From: WYZ-LMO2 sp038731605
GTDB lineage: Archaea; Halobacteriota; Archaeoglobi; Archaeoglobales; Archaeoglobaceae
Reading direction: 5' to 3'
Assembly (NCBI GenBank): GCA_038731605.1
Contig: JAVYQP010000006.1
Span: 17,457 to 81,456 of the forward strand
Length of the DNA: 64,000 bases
Of the stretch, positions 26,196 to 35,199 are shown piece by piece. The translations under genes were made by a program, and so were the position numbers. Positions within the stretch are counted from its first letter, which is position 1, and the number at the start of each line of letters is the position of its first letter. The notes under the pieces are model-generated. The model worked only from the letters and a program-made list of their open reading frames with translations. It was not told the origin of the DNA and did not search any database.

Positions 26196-27056
26196 TCAGT
26201 TCACAAGGGCGAGGATTATCTTCTCGTATATGTCCTTGTCCTTTGCATCCTCCATCCCGTGCATTATCGTCGGGTTGTCGTTGACCTCGATCACGTAAAA
26301 CTCGTTACCCACTTGCTTGATGTCAACTCCATAAAGACCTTTGCCAACGCACTTCGTTGCACTCAACGCAACCTTTTTCAGCTTCAAGGGGGCGTTTTCA
26401 CGGCTCACCGCCTTAACGTCTCCCCACACGATTTTGTTGTTCACAACATCACGAATCTTCCAACCACCCTTTGGGAAAAGGTATTTGCACGTGTAGATCA
26501 CTTCCCCATCGAGGACGCCAACTCGCCAATCGAAATTCGAAGCAATGAAGGTCTGCAAAATCACAGCCTTGCTTCTCCTGAGGAATCTCTTCGAAATCGA
26601 GACGAGCTCCTCAAAGTTGTTCGCCTTTTCAACCATCAGCGAGAATCGTGAGTTTGGAGCTTTAACAACGATCGGATAGCCAATCTCTTCTGCTATCGAA
26701 CTCAGTTTTTCGAAGTCCCCGTAGAATGGAATCGTTTTCGGCATCGGAACGTCATTCTTTTTAAGCCTGTGATACAACGCAATTTTATCCGAGCAGATGC
26801 GGATGCTCTCAGAGTCGTCGATCACTTTCTTACCCCTTTCTTCAGCAATCCTCGAGACAACGTAAGACGTGAACAGCGGATCGGTAGTAGCTCGGATGAA
26901 GATCGAATCGAACTCTTCGATCCTGTTCACTATGTCCTTCCCCAAAACCTCGAATCTATGACCCATTGCCTCTGCGGTTGCCTGAAAAATCTTCAAGGCT
27001 TCGATTTCTTCTTTGTATTTGAAGTTGTAGGTCTCAACGAAACATCCTATTCTCAT
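26196..27056 (-). CDS. RimK-type ATP-grasp ligase
   Basis: 286 residues. ATP-grasp features are seen: the DKIALYHRLKKNDVPMPKT segment, the YPIVVKAPNSRFS lysine strand, and the C-terminal YGVDIKQ...VIEVNDNPTI metal-binding motif. RimK-like enzymes add amino acids to a carboxylate. The N-terminal partner domain usually fused to it (RLAN) is encoded separately just upstream. The ATG at 27056 overlaps the end of that gene; a start six codons earlier is also open. Only two bases separate its stop from the GCS2 gene. Confidence 0.82.
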   Translation of the reverse strand: MRIGCFVETYNFKYKEEIEALKIFQATAEAMGHRFEVLGKDIVNRIEEFDSIFIRATTDPLFTSYVVSRIAEERGKKVIDDSESIRICSDKIALYHRLKKNDVPMPKTIPFYGDFEKLSSIAEEIGYPIVVKAPNSRFSLMVEKANNFEELVSISKRFLRRSKAVILQTFIASNFDWRVGVLDGEVIYTCKYLFPKGGWKIRDVVNNKIVWGDVKAVSRENAPLKLKKVALSATKCVGKGLYGVDIKQVGNEFYVIEVNDNPTIMHGMEDAKDKDIYEKIILALVN

Positions 27057-27681
27057 ACACAACTTCCATCGCAAACTCTACGTCGATTTCGTCCTTTCGC
27101 AAGGGCATGAAGTAAAAAGGTCTGAGCTTACCATCTTTCCTTTCAACAAAAATCTTTCCCAAAGGAACCCCGAAGGTTTCAAATACTTTTCTCGCCACGA
27201 AATCCTCCTCTTCGCCTCCGTTCTTCGCCTTTGTGAAATGCATTATGATCTCCTCGATCTTGCCATCGAGTCGAACGTGAACCACGGGATAATGGTAGTC
27301 CATGCTCAGACTTCGAAAGTGGCGATAGTATTGCGACTCACTCTTAACGATTTTCATCGAGTTCTTCGAGAATGGATTCAGAGGGAGCATAACGGTTTCC
27401 TGGGGAACCGGACGAGCGACCACTTTAAACTCCGGAACCTCGACTCCCGCTTTTCTTAGCCTTTCGATAAACACCGGCGCTCGGTATATGTCGAGTGCGT
27501 TCTTCACCGAGGGGTAGACCAGGCAGTTGTTTTCTTCAGCGTGAAGAGAAACGTAGTAACCTTTTGTGTGGAACCTGTAATCCCCGAGTAAGTTTAAAAC
27601 AGTATCGGTAACTCTCTTTTTTAAAAAGCTGTCTGGAGGTTCTAAATCATCCCCGCCCTCAACTTCACCTACTGCGATCAT
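27034..27681 (-). CDS. RimK-associated N-terminal (RLAN-like) domain protein
   Basis: 215 residues. The sequence (LLGDYRFHTKGYYVSLHAEENN near residue 35, then a mixed alpha/beta C-terminal part with VRLDGKIEEIIMHF) resembles the RLAN domain found fused to RimK-like ATP-grasp enzymes. Here it is a free-standing first gene of the cassette. It probably docks onto the downstream ligase. A GCATATATAC box about 30 bases upstream of the ATG marks the operon promoter. The family name is from memory of the pattern and should be tested. Confidence 0.65.
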   Translation of the reverse strand: MIAVGEVEGGDDLEPPDSFLKKRVTDTVLNLLGDYRFHTKGYYVSLHAEENNCLVYPSVKNALDIYRAPVFIERLRKAGVEVPEFKVVARPVPQETVMLPLNPFSKNSMKIVKSESQYYRHFRSLSMDYHYPVVHVRLDGKIEEIIMHFTKAKNGGEEEDFVARKVFETFGVPLGKIFVERKDGKLRPFYFMPLRKDEIDVEFAMEVVYENRMFR

Positions 27682-27809
27682 ATTCTAAAAACACGAGACT
27701 CTGAAGTATATATGCTTTTCCGATCCTTTTCCAATAGAGAGCTGAGAAATCAATCTTAGGAGTTGTAGCGAATAAGATCGTCGAATTTTATTTTACAAAG
27801 AAAACAATT

Positions 27810-30149
27810 TCATCCAAAGAAGGCGTCGAGACTCGTCTGCGACCTCCTAACCTTTGCTTCGTTGTAACCAAAGCGTTCGAGAATTCTCATCACTGCCGGA
27901 AGCAGTTGGTGGTCTATGTAGTAATCCTTGTCGATCTTTTTTATCTCGTATCCATCTCTTCGCTTTATTTTCACGTTCTCGCCGTCAAAACTCTCAATCA
28001 TCTCAATCGGATACGCACGATCCCCCACGGTTCCTGTCCCCTTCACGACTACGTAACCAATTTTTGAGCCAACTGGATAAAAGATGCCAATCTCTTCGGC
28101 TTTTTTCACAGCTTTTACGTGCGCTTGTATTGCCTCGTATTTAGATGGCTTCTTCGTCAATCCCTTGTATATCACCAAGTCCTCGAGCCTCACGTTTCCT
28201 CTTCTAATCCCCTCAACCCTTTTCGCCACGTATTCTATGGCCTTTTCTGGATTCCTCTCCTTCAACAAGATCTCGATTACTTCTCTCTGCGTATTTTTAG
28301 CCAATTCACACCAATCTCCACGACGCACTTCCAATCCACGAACGACGATTTTTCCATCCTCAGTTATGCCTGCGTATCTCTTCTTCTCAACGAAGAAGAT
28401 TGCTTTAAAGATCTCCGCAACTTCGATCTGCACGGGCATTTCTTTTGAAATTCTCTCGATCAGCTTCTCAACCTCTGAACTCAACTCTTCCAGATTCATT
28501 TGTTTCGAGACAAATATGCTGTCCGTGTCCCCGTAAAGGACTCTAAATCCCATTTCGCTCGCAATCTTAGCAGAAGTCTTAATAAAATGTCTCCCCCATG
28601 CGGTCGTCGCTTCTGCGCACTCTTTACAATACCACCTCGCACCTCCCCAGCCCATGTAGCCGTAGAACGAGTTCGTGAGAACTTTCAGCGTCTGCTGTTT
28701 TATGTCAAGTAGCCTATACCTCGGATCTCCTTCGCCGATCTCCTTCATCATCTTTTTTATCTCACGCCTCTTCTCGATTAAAGAGACCAGAATCCTCTTA
28801 AAGAAACCATCAGGGCTTCTTCTAAACCTATAACCAACTTCCGGAGCGATGTTTTCGCCTTTTGCGCTCAGAGTTTCTGGGCTTATGTTGAAGGCTATCA
28901 TTATCGAGGGATACATGCTCGCAAAGTCCAACTCGACGACGTTCTCATGCAGTCCACGCTCGGGTTCGATTACAAGCGCACCCTCGTAACTTTCAGCAAC
29001 CTCCACTGCGTTTGGCGCGATCTCGTTGAGTTTTCTCGCTTCGCTGAGCAAAAGCCAGTCTACCTGTTTTCCCCTCCCCATGCGTGAAACATCGTCTAAA
29101 GGCAACCTTATGAGCCTTGAAAGCTCGTAGTGCATCGGTAAAAGCTCCTTCGCAATCAAATACGTGTGAATAACATCTCTTTTTGCATGTGCAAGCACCT
29201 TCTCCTTCTCGATTGCCCAGAACTTGCTTATATCCTTCCCCTCTATGTCCTCCATTTCGATCTTTGTCCCCAAGAACTCTGCGATGTTTTCGAGCTTCTT
29301 TATCTTAACATCCGCAATTCGAGCTGCGATGTCGTAGAGATCCACGTTCAAGCGACCAGCGATCTTTGGGCGACCACCTTTGAAGTTGAGTGCACTACCG
29401 TCTCTTCCTATGTTGAGCGCAATTCTGAGCTTTTCTGCCCTCTTCTTTATGTATGGCCAGTCGAACGCATCTTGGTTGTATCCAACGATCACATCTGGAT
29501 CAACTCGCTTGATCTGCTCGACGAAGTTCTGCAGAATTTCCCTTTCATCGCCGTAAAGAATCTTCTCGTCCTTTTCATCATCTCCCCATTTCAACGCTAT
29601 GACTATTATCGGGTCTCTTTCTGCATCGGGCATACCAAAAGATGATAGCATTTCGCAGTCGAAAGCGAGAATCTTGAGCTTCGGAAATTCCGCACTTATT
29701 CTCTCGATTTTTTCAACTTCATAGCTCTTTATCTTCCCCTCGACTTCCTTCCCCTCGATCCTGACGCCGTCCATGCACGCAAGGTCTTTGTCGATCAGGT
29801 AGCGATAGGCAAACGGAATGTCCGCTTCCCTGACTTCACCAAACTGTGAAAAAAGCTCCCTAAGCTTTGGCACGTCTTGTGGATGTCTTGCGTAAACTAC
29901 AAGGGCTTCAACTTCTTTCCCAAAAACCTTCACCTTTCTTCTTTCGTAGCTTTCGGGAGTTATCGTTCCCTTTCTCGTCTTCACCGCTACTTTTTCCGCA
30001 ATCTCCTCCTCAACTCCCAAAACGTAGAAATAAGGCTTGAAATTTCTGTCGTATGCGATGAAAACACCTTCGTCTTTGCACCACAGCCTAACCACAGCCC
30101 TATCTCCGATCGTAACGTATTCAGCATCTATTAGCAAGCCCTCAACCAC
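27810..30149 (-). CDS. polB: family B DNA polymerase
   Basis: 779 residues. Exonuclease motifs I (FDCEML) and II (YNQDAFD) are intact, but motif III reads HAKRD, with His-321 in place of the usual Tyr. Polymerase motifs are DFASMYPS, KVLTNSFYGY and YGDTDSIF. The C-terminus QTSLDAFF is a PCNA-binding box. The frame is open to 30275, but the alignment with Archaeoglobus PolB and a GTTTAAATTC box favour the GTG at 30149, giving MVEGLLIDAEY. It is the replicative or repair polymerase with a uracil-sensing N-terminal domain. Confidence 0.95.
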   Translation of the reverse strand: MVEGLLIDAEYVTIGDRAVVRLWCKDEGVFIAYDRNFKPYFYVLGVEEEIAEKVAVKTRKGTITPESYERRKVKVFGKEVEALVVYARHPQDVPKLRELFSQFGEVREADIPFAYRYLIDKDLACMDGVRIEGKEVEGKIKSYEVEKIERISAEFPKLKILAFDCEMLSSFGMPDAERDPIIVIALKWGDDEKDEKILYGDEREILQNFVEQIKRVDPDVIVGYNQDAFDWPYIKKRAEKLRIALNIGRDGSALNFKGGRPKIAGRLNVDLYDIAARIADVKIKKLENIAEFLGTKIEMEDIEGKDISKFWAIEKEKVLAHAKRDVIHTYLIAKELLPMHYELSRLIRLPLDDVSRMGRGKQVDWLLLSEARKLNEIAPNAVEVAESYEGALVIEPERGLHENVVELDFASMYPSIMIAFNISPETLSAKGENIAPEVGYRFRRSPDGFFKRILVSLIEKRREIKKMMKEIGEGDPRYRLLDIKQQTLKVLTNSFYGYMGWGGARWYCKECAEATTAWGRHFIKTSAKIASEMGFRVLYGDTDSIFVSKQMNLEELSSEVEKLIERISKEMPVQIEVAEIFKAIFFVEKKRYAGITEDGKIVVRGLEVRRGDWCELAKNTQREVIEILLKERNPEKAIEYVAKRVEGIRRGNVRLEDLVIYKGLTKKPSKYEAIQAHVKAVKKAEEIGIFYPVGSKIGYVVVKGTGTVGDRAYPIEMIESFDGENVKIKRRDGYEIKKIDKDYYIDHQLLPAVMRILERFGYNEAKVRRSQTSLDAFFG

Positions 30150-30226
30150 GAGTATCGTAAGTTTAGAAGAATTTAAACTTAACCGCTCAGAGAAACCATT
30201 ATCAACACAAAAGCCTTCGCTTCTCA

Positions 30227-31567
30227 ATGAAGACGATAATTCTCGCTGGCGGTAAAGGCACAAGGCTTTGGCCACTCAGCAGAGAGGCGATGCCAAAGCA
30301 GTTCCTCAGAATTTTCGACGAGTCCCTTTTTCAGAAAACGATCAGAAGGGCGCTTTTGATCTCTAAGCCAGAGGAGATATTCGTTGTCACGAACAGCGAA
30401 TACAGATTTCGTGTTCTTGACGATCTCGAGGATCTTGGTGTTAAAATTCCAGAAGAGAACATTCTATTGGAGCCTAAATCCAAAAATACGCTACCGGCTA
30501 TTTGTCTCGCAATGAAAGGGGCTGGGAAAGGTGTGTTTGCAGTTCTCCCCTCGGATCATGTCATCGAAGTCAACGAGAACTATTTGAGAGCTTTCAAGAT
30601 CGCAGAAGAGATTTGCGCACGATATCTCGTGACGTTTGGAATTAAACCAAGAAAAGCTCACACGGGTTACGGATACATAAAACCTGGGAAAAGGATAGGT
30701 GAAGCTTTCGAGGTCGATGAGTTCAAGGAGAAGCCCGATGCGAAGACTGCGGAAGACTTCGTGAAAAAAGGTTACCTATGGAACAGCGGTATGTTCCTCT
30801 TCGACAGCGAGCTTTTCATCGAAGAACTTAAGCGATTTTCGCCGGAGATGCTGAAAATATTCGAAAAAGGGGAAAAGGCTTACGATGAGATCCCAGAGAT
30901 CTCGATCGACTACGGAATGCTGGAGAAATCGAAGAGAGTTGCGGTTGTTCCGATGAGCGTTGAATGGAGCGATGTTGGAAGCTTCGACGCAATTTACGAC
31001 TTCTTATCTAAAGACAACGACGAGAATGCGATTCGTGGGGAGGTCTTGACAATGAACTCGAAGCGGAACTTGGTGATCGCAGAAAGGCTTACAGTCCTCT
31101 TAGACGTGGAAGACCTGCTCTTGATCGATACCGACGATGCTCTGCTTGTTGCGAAAAAGGGGAGCGCTGAGAAAGTAAAGGAGGTTTACAGAACTTTGAA
31201 GGAAAGGAGGGATAAAAGGGTTGAAATCCACAGAACCGCCTTTCGCCCGTGGGGTAGCTACACTTTGCTCGAGGAGAATAAGTATAAGATAAAGAGGATA
31301 ACTGTAAAGCCCGGGAAAAGACTTTCTCTCCAAAGACACTACCATCGAAGCGAGCACTGGATCGTCGTGAGCGGGACTGCGAAAATAATCGTAGATGGGA
31401 AAGAGATCTTGCTGAGAAAGGGAGAGAGTACCTTCGTTCCCGCTGGCTCTTTGCACAGGATTGAGAATCCCGGAAAGATTCCCCTTGAAATAATAGAGGT
31501 TCAGATTGGAGAATATCTCGAAGAAGACGACATAGAAAGACTCGAGGACGACTTTGGAAGACTTTGA
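30227..31567 (+). CDS. manC: mannose-1-phosphate guanylyltransferase / mannose-6-phosphate isomerase
   Basis: 446 residues, bifunctional type II form. The N-terminal nucleotidyltransferase has LAGGKGTRLWPLSRE and FKEKPD. The C-terminal cupin (about residues 335-440) has RPWGSY and QRHYHRSEHW, the metal-binding isomerase motif. It makes GDP-mannose for glycans or N-glycosylation. It is divergent from polB with a short shared promoter region. Length is normal. Confidence 0.93.
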   Translation: MKTIILAGGKGTRLWPLSREAMPKQFLRIFDESLFQKTIRRALLISKPEEIFVVTNSEYRFRVLDDLEDLGVKIPEENILLEPKSKNTLPAICLAMKGAGKGVFAVLPSDHVIEVNENYLRAFKIAEEICARYLVTFGIKPRKAHTGYGYIKPGKRIGEAFEVDEFKEKPDAKTAEDFVKKGYLWNSGMFLFDSELFIEELKRFSPEMLKIFEKGEKAYDEIPEISIDYGMLEKSKRVAVVPMSVEWSDVGSFDAIYDFLSKDNDENAIRGEVLTMNSKRNLVIAERLTVLLDVEDLLLIDTDDALLVAKKGSAEKVKEVYRTLKERRDKRVEIHRTAFRPWGSYTLLEENKYKIKRITVKPGKRLSLQRHYHRSEHWIVVSGTAKIIVDGKEILLRKGESTFVPAGSLHRIENPGKIPLEIIEVQIGEYLEEDDIERLEDDFGRL

Positions 31568-31744
31568 CTCTACAGGAATTGAGAAACTTCAATCCTTTTT
31601 CTCCAGCAGACAGCAGTCTCGGCTACGATCAGCTACCGTAATGCTCGCAATGCCCAGCCAATCCCTATCACACCATTCGCCCTGGACTTGCCTTTAATCC
31701 CCCTTTGCCTTTTAACACCAATCCATCCTCAAAAGAGAATTGGT

Positions 31745-32896
31745 TTAAAAGAACTCAGGCACGTGCAGTATAATGAAGTAAACGATCATCAGCACGAGTC
31801 CAATTGGCACTCCAAGCCTTGCCCACTCGCTCATCGTTATCTTCATCCTCGCAGCTGCAACTATGTTTGGTATGTTCCCGGGAATTAGCATACCTCCCGA
31901 AATCAGAAGAGCCATAAGAGCGCTCTTAATCTGGAACTCGGTAAGCGAGGGACCTATTTCAGCTGCGGTTAGCGTTGCGTTGTCTAAGAACGCCGAAATT
32001 ATGTTCACCCAGTAGAGCGCAGCAGGCGGTACATGGGATATATACCACACTATTATTGGGATGCAACCTGCACCGAGTAACTCGAGTGCTGTAACAAACA
32101 CGTAAACCCTTACCGCACGCATCACAACGGTTCTGATATCCTCAGTGTATTCTGGAACTTCGACTTTCTCGATTTTTATGCTCCCGATCCTATAAGCCCC
32201 ATAAATGCCCAAAACAATAACGCCGGGGATTATGTAGAGACCCAAGAGGTTAAACAAATAAAAGAAGTCCGCATAGTATGGAGGACCGCTTAGCTTTCTG
32301 ACTGCGATTGTCGACAATGGCTCGCCCACGGGAGTTAGCGCAGCCCCTAAGCCAAGAGCGAAGCAAGCTATGACGATGAACTCGAGCTTTTTCCTTCTTT
32401 CCAACGGCATTACGAGAGCGATTTCTGCAAGAATGACTGAAGAGACGATGACTGAGATCAAGCTCGAGATGAGACCGAAAAGGGTTATGAACACAAACGC
32501 AAATGCACGCATTCCGATTTTTTTCATCAACTTGAGCAACGCCAAGTAAATTGGTTTGTTGAAGAAGTAGATCACGAGACCGACGATTAAGACGACTTGG
32601 AAAATGCCGAGAACCGGTATTTCTCCGATCTTCACTATTCCAATCGGCGACTCCAATGCATGAATTACGAGCGTTGGTGTCCACATCGGGATTCCAGCAT
32701 ATGTGACTAAGGCGAAGTGTGTTATGGTTACCGTGGCTATACCCATGACGAGAAAGAATGGCTCGAGATTCTCCTCGACTTTCTTCACTTTGAATGGCAA
32801 AATAAGCACAAGGCTAAGAAGAGCGAAGAGCAAAGCTGAGACAATTGGATCCGGAGACATCTCTGAGAGTACATGCTCAACTTCACTTATAGCCAT
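31745..32896 (-). CDS. DUF1646 family membrane transporter
   Basis: 383 residues with about ten to eleven hydrophobic segments and short loops. The GLGAALTPVGEPLSTI and AFLDNATLTAAEIGPS segments resemble the pore motifs of the ion-transporter superfamily of Na+/H+ and arsenite carriers. I assign it to DUF1646 from this pattern. Probably a Na+- or H+-coupled carrier; the substrate is unknown. A TTATTTAAAAATTT box lies about 25 bases upstream of the ATG at 32896. The 177-base gap between it and manC shows no gene. Confidence 0.75.
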   Translation of the reverse strand: MAISEVEHVLSEMSPDPIVSALLFALLSLVLILPFKVKKVEENLEPFFLVMGIATVTITHFALVTYAGIPMWTPTLVIHALESPIGIVKIGEIPVLGIFQVVLIVGLVIYFFNKPIYLALLKLMKKIGMRAFAFVFITLFGLISSLISVIVSSVILAEIALVMPLERRKKLEFIVIACFALGLGAALTPVGEPLSTIAVRKLSGPPYYADFFYLFNLLGLYIIPGVIVLGIYGAYRIGSIKIEKVEVPEYTEDIRTVVMRAVRVYVFVTALELLGAGCIPIIVWYISHVPPAALYWVNIISAFLDNATLTAAEIGPSLTEFQIKSALMALLISGGMLIPGNIPNIVAAARMKITMSEWARLGVPIGLVLMIVYFIILHVPEFF

Positions 32897-33014
32897 GGTT
32901 GTCTTGTCACAGGATTATTTAAAAATTTTACTTTTTTCTATAGTCCCTCTCCTGCTCCAAAATGGATCCAAGATCCACAGAGGTGAGATCCTATTTCGAG
33001 ATTTCCCACTATTC

Positions 33015-33689
33015 TCAGCGCTGGGCTCGTATCAGGCTACAAACTATATCAAGAATGTCTGTCGCTTTCTCTGCAACGAAGTCAGCGTCGCAATCGGAGC
33101 TCGGATTCCTGTCGCCGTATTTTGCGTAGATCGTTAGCATTCCAAGTTTTTTACCAGCTAAGATATCTCTCCGAATGCTGTCTCCGACGATCACCGCTTC
33201 CCTTGCTTCGACTCCAAGCATGCTCAAGGCGAGCAAGATCGAATCTGGTTCGGGCTTCATCTTACCGCACATGTCCGCCGATACGATTGCGTCGAAGTAT
33301 TTCTCAAGCCCAAACTTCCTGAGCCTTGCGATTGCATTGCCGTTTTCAGCATCTGTAACAATTGCGAGCTTTAAGCCCATGCTTTTCAGCCTCTCCAAGA
33401 CTTCTCTCACGCCAGAATAAATCCGAAGATTTTCGAGTTTGGTTTTTTCGTAGACTTCACAGCATCTCGAGAAAAGCTCTTGGCTAAAAGCGCCTCTATC
33501 TTTGAGGAACTCTGCAATGCTATGAAAGCTCTCGAACGCACTTCTGTTTCTCAGAAAATACTGGAGAAGTTCTTCCGCAGAACCGCATCTCGCAATCCTC
33601 GAAACTTCTTCGCATGCCTTCATCTTTGCGCCCATGAAGTCCACAAGAGTGTTGTCGAGATCGAAGATCACAGCTTTTATCTCACGCAA
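33015..33689 (-). CDS. HAD-superfamily hydrolase
   Basis: 224 residues. FDLDNTLVD gives the nucleophile and acid aspartates, VTDA motif II, KMKPEPD the lysine and VGDSIRRDI motif IV. It is a phosphatase-type HAD with a helical cap (about residues 18-85). The substrate is unknown. It follows the PIN-domain gene by nine bases and ends the operon that starts at 38415, so it may process a nucleotide or RNA end made by that system, or it may just be the next gene. Confidence 0.85.
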   Translation of the reverse strand: MREIKAVIFDLDNTLVDFMGAKMKACEEVSRIARCGSAEELLQYFLRNRSAFESFHSIAEFLKDRGAFSQELFSRCCEVYEKTKLENLRIYSGVREVLERLKSMGLKLAIVTDAENGNAIARLRKFGLEKYFDAIVSADMCGKMKPEPDSILLALSMLGVEAREAVIVGDSIRRDILAGKKLGMLTIYAKYGDRNPSSDCDADFVAEKATDILDIVCSLIRAQR

Positions 33690-33698
33690 AATCTCACC

Positions 33699-34724
33699 TC
33701 AAAACAAAACACGACCTTGCTCAAATCCAATTCTCCCAAGCTTCCTGCAGATCCTGAGATGCTTTTCAAACTTCGCCCAAAGCTTCTCATCCAAAAACCT
33801 CAGCTTCAAATCCTCCGCCCCAATCTTTCCCCTGAATTCTCCAAAGACTACAACGCTGTTCAGCCTTATGACACCGAAGATTAACGCCAGAGAGTATATT
33901 AGCCTTAGCATCGAACCGTGAGAGCAGAAGTCAGCACTAACGACGTGGGGAAATTTAAAGTGGAAAAATTCGATTCCTTCAGCTTTGCAAAGATCTGCCA
34001 TTTGGTTGTCTGCGGTGAGCAAAATTGGTAGCGCCGAACGTTCTTTTTCGAACTCCCTGAGCGTTTTAACTATTATGTAGTCGTTCTCCTCCTTATCCTT
34101 CCCACCTTTCCCAACTGCGCCGATCTCCAAGCCATAAGACCTTAGAAACCTGTATTCTGTGAGAGCAAGAAATGCGAGTCGAGACCTCTTCATCCTTCGA
34201 TTGACGAACTCATCGAGCAGAAAATTCTGGTATCTTGCCTTTTTCTTCATCGAAACTATGTCCTTCTCCTGATACTTGAAGTTTAGAACACTTTCTATCT
34301 CGTTCCTCACGATCTCTATGAGAAGGACGTTCCTGAAATCGGAGAACGTGTTCGTGATAAATCTGTGGTAAACGACATTCGTGTCCGGGCAAAAGAGAAC
34401 GGTTTTCTGCAGTGTTGAATAACTCTTAGCCCTCTCCAAGAAGTCCCCGAGGTTCTCGTATTTCATCGCTCCAGAAGCTATGAGAGCGCTGATAAAGTCG
34501 TTGTAGCTGGGCATCTCGTCCGCGAATTCTAAGAACTCGTTCTGCTGATCTTCAAACTCCTTTAGGCCGAGCAAAATTTTCAGAGAGTAGCCCTCTTCTT
34601 TAGCCCGAGCGTTGAAGAGCGTAAAATGTCTGTAAAGAGGATACATCACGCTGATCTCTTCTTCGAGCAGGTTTAGAAGGATTTGAATCTCTTCGGGGCT
34701 TACGATGGCTTCACTTCTTTGCAT
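33699..34724 (-). CDS. PIN-domain-like ribonuclease candidate
   Basis: 341 residues. The C-terminal two thirds looks like a PIN nuclease: Asp-114 in FCPDTNVVY, Glu-142 in VRNEIES, Asp-215 in ENDYIIVK and Asp-239 in LLTADNQM, which together can form the acidic metal site. The N-terminal 105 residues are helical and unrecognised. PIN domains cleave single-stranded RNA. It overlaps the CARF-like gene by 14 bases and is part of the 33.7-38.4 kb operon. Assignment rests on motif spacing only. Confidence 0.65.
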   Translation of the reverse strand: MQRSEAIVSPEEIQILLNLLEEEISVMYPLYRHFTLFNARAKEEGYSLKILLGLKEFEDQQNEFLEFADEMPSYNDFISALIASGAMKYENLGDFLERAKSYSTLQKTVLFCPDTNVVYHRFITNTFSDFRNVLLIEIVRNEIESVLNFKYQEKDIVSMKKKARYQNFLLDEFVNRRMKRSRLAFLALTEYRFLRSYGLEIGAVGKGGKDKEENDYIIVKTLREFEKERSALPILLTADNQMADLCKAEGIEFFHFKFPHVVSADFCSHGSMLRLIYSLALIFGVIRLNSVVVFGEFRGKIGAEDLKLRFLDEKLWAKFEKHLRICRKLGRIGFEQGRVLF

Positions 34725-35199
34725 GCTTCTCCGCCTCCTCGATGAAGTCCTTCAGCTCTTGATTCGCAAGCGGGATCATCATGTATGGCTTCTCTTCAAG
34801 CTTTTTCACAGCCAAGTAGAAAAGGTGGTCTATTTTTTGCTTCATCGCTGGGATCAGGAGAGCGACAACCAACGCCTTTCTCCCCGGGGTTATGTCGATG
34901 GCGATGCGGTAACCTTCGGATCTCAACTTTTTTATGAGCTCGCTTACTTCGACGCCAGCGCTGAAGAATTCCGCCTCCTTGGAAATGTGCGTCTGAATCT
35001 CTGGAACGAAACCGAACTCCTCGCTCAAGACTTTTATTGCCTTCTCAGCCTTTGGCAAATCCTTTAGAAAGATCTCCTCGGTAAAGATGTGCACAACATC
35101 TGGGAAGAAGGATTTTTGAACTAAAACTGCGTAGTAAGCGTTTGAGAGAGCCCAGAGAGATCTCCCGAGGATCGTTATGTATGCTCTTTTTTCACTCAT
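34711..35199 (-). CDS. small CARF-like Rossmann-fold protein
   Basis: 162 residues. It starts with a beta strand (AYITILGRSLWAL) and has the DITPGRKALVVALLIPAM segment near residue 100, the counterpart of the D-x-T/S-x-G-x-x ligand loop of CARF and related nucleotide-sensor domains. No effector domain is attached. It overlaps the beta-CASP gene upstream by 4 bases and the PIN gene downstream by 14. A role as a stand-alone sensor of a cyclic or linear oligonucleotide for its neighbours is inference. Confidence 0.55.
   Translation of the reverse strand: MSEKRAYITILGRSLWALSNAYYAVLVQKSFFPDVVHIFTEEIFLKDLPKAEKAIKVLSEEFGFVPEIQTHISKEAEFFSAGVEVSELIKKLRSEGYRIAIDITPGRKALVVALLIPAMKQKIDHLFYLAVKKLEEKPYMMIPLANQELKDFIEEAEKHAKK

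Noticed and set aside
30150..30275. N-terminal extension of PolB
   Set aside because: It overlaps the divergent manC start and has no counterpart in Archaeoglobus PolB, which begins at the GTG-equivalent position.
31568..31744. Possible small RNA gene in the gap between manC and the DUF1646 gene
   Set aside because: No C/D or H/ACA box pattern, no strong hairpin and no promoter could be seen.
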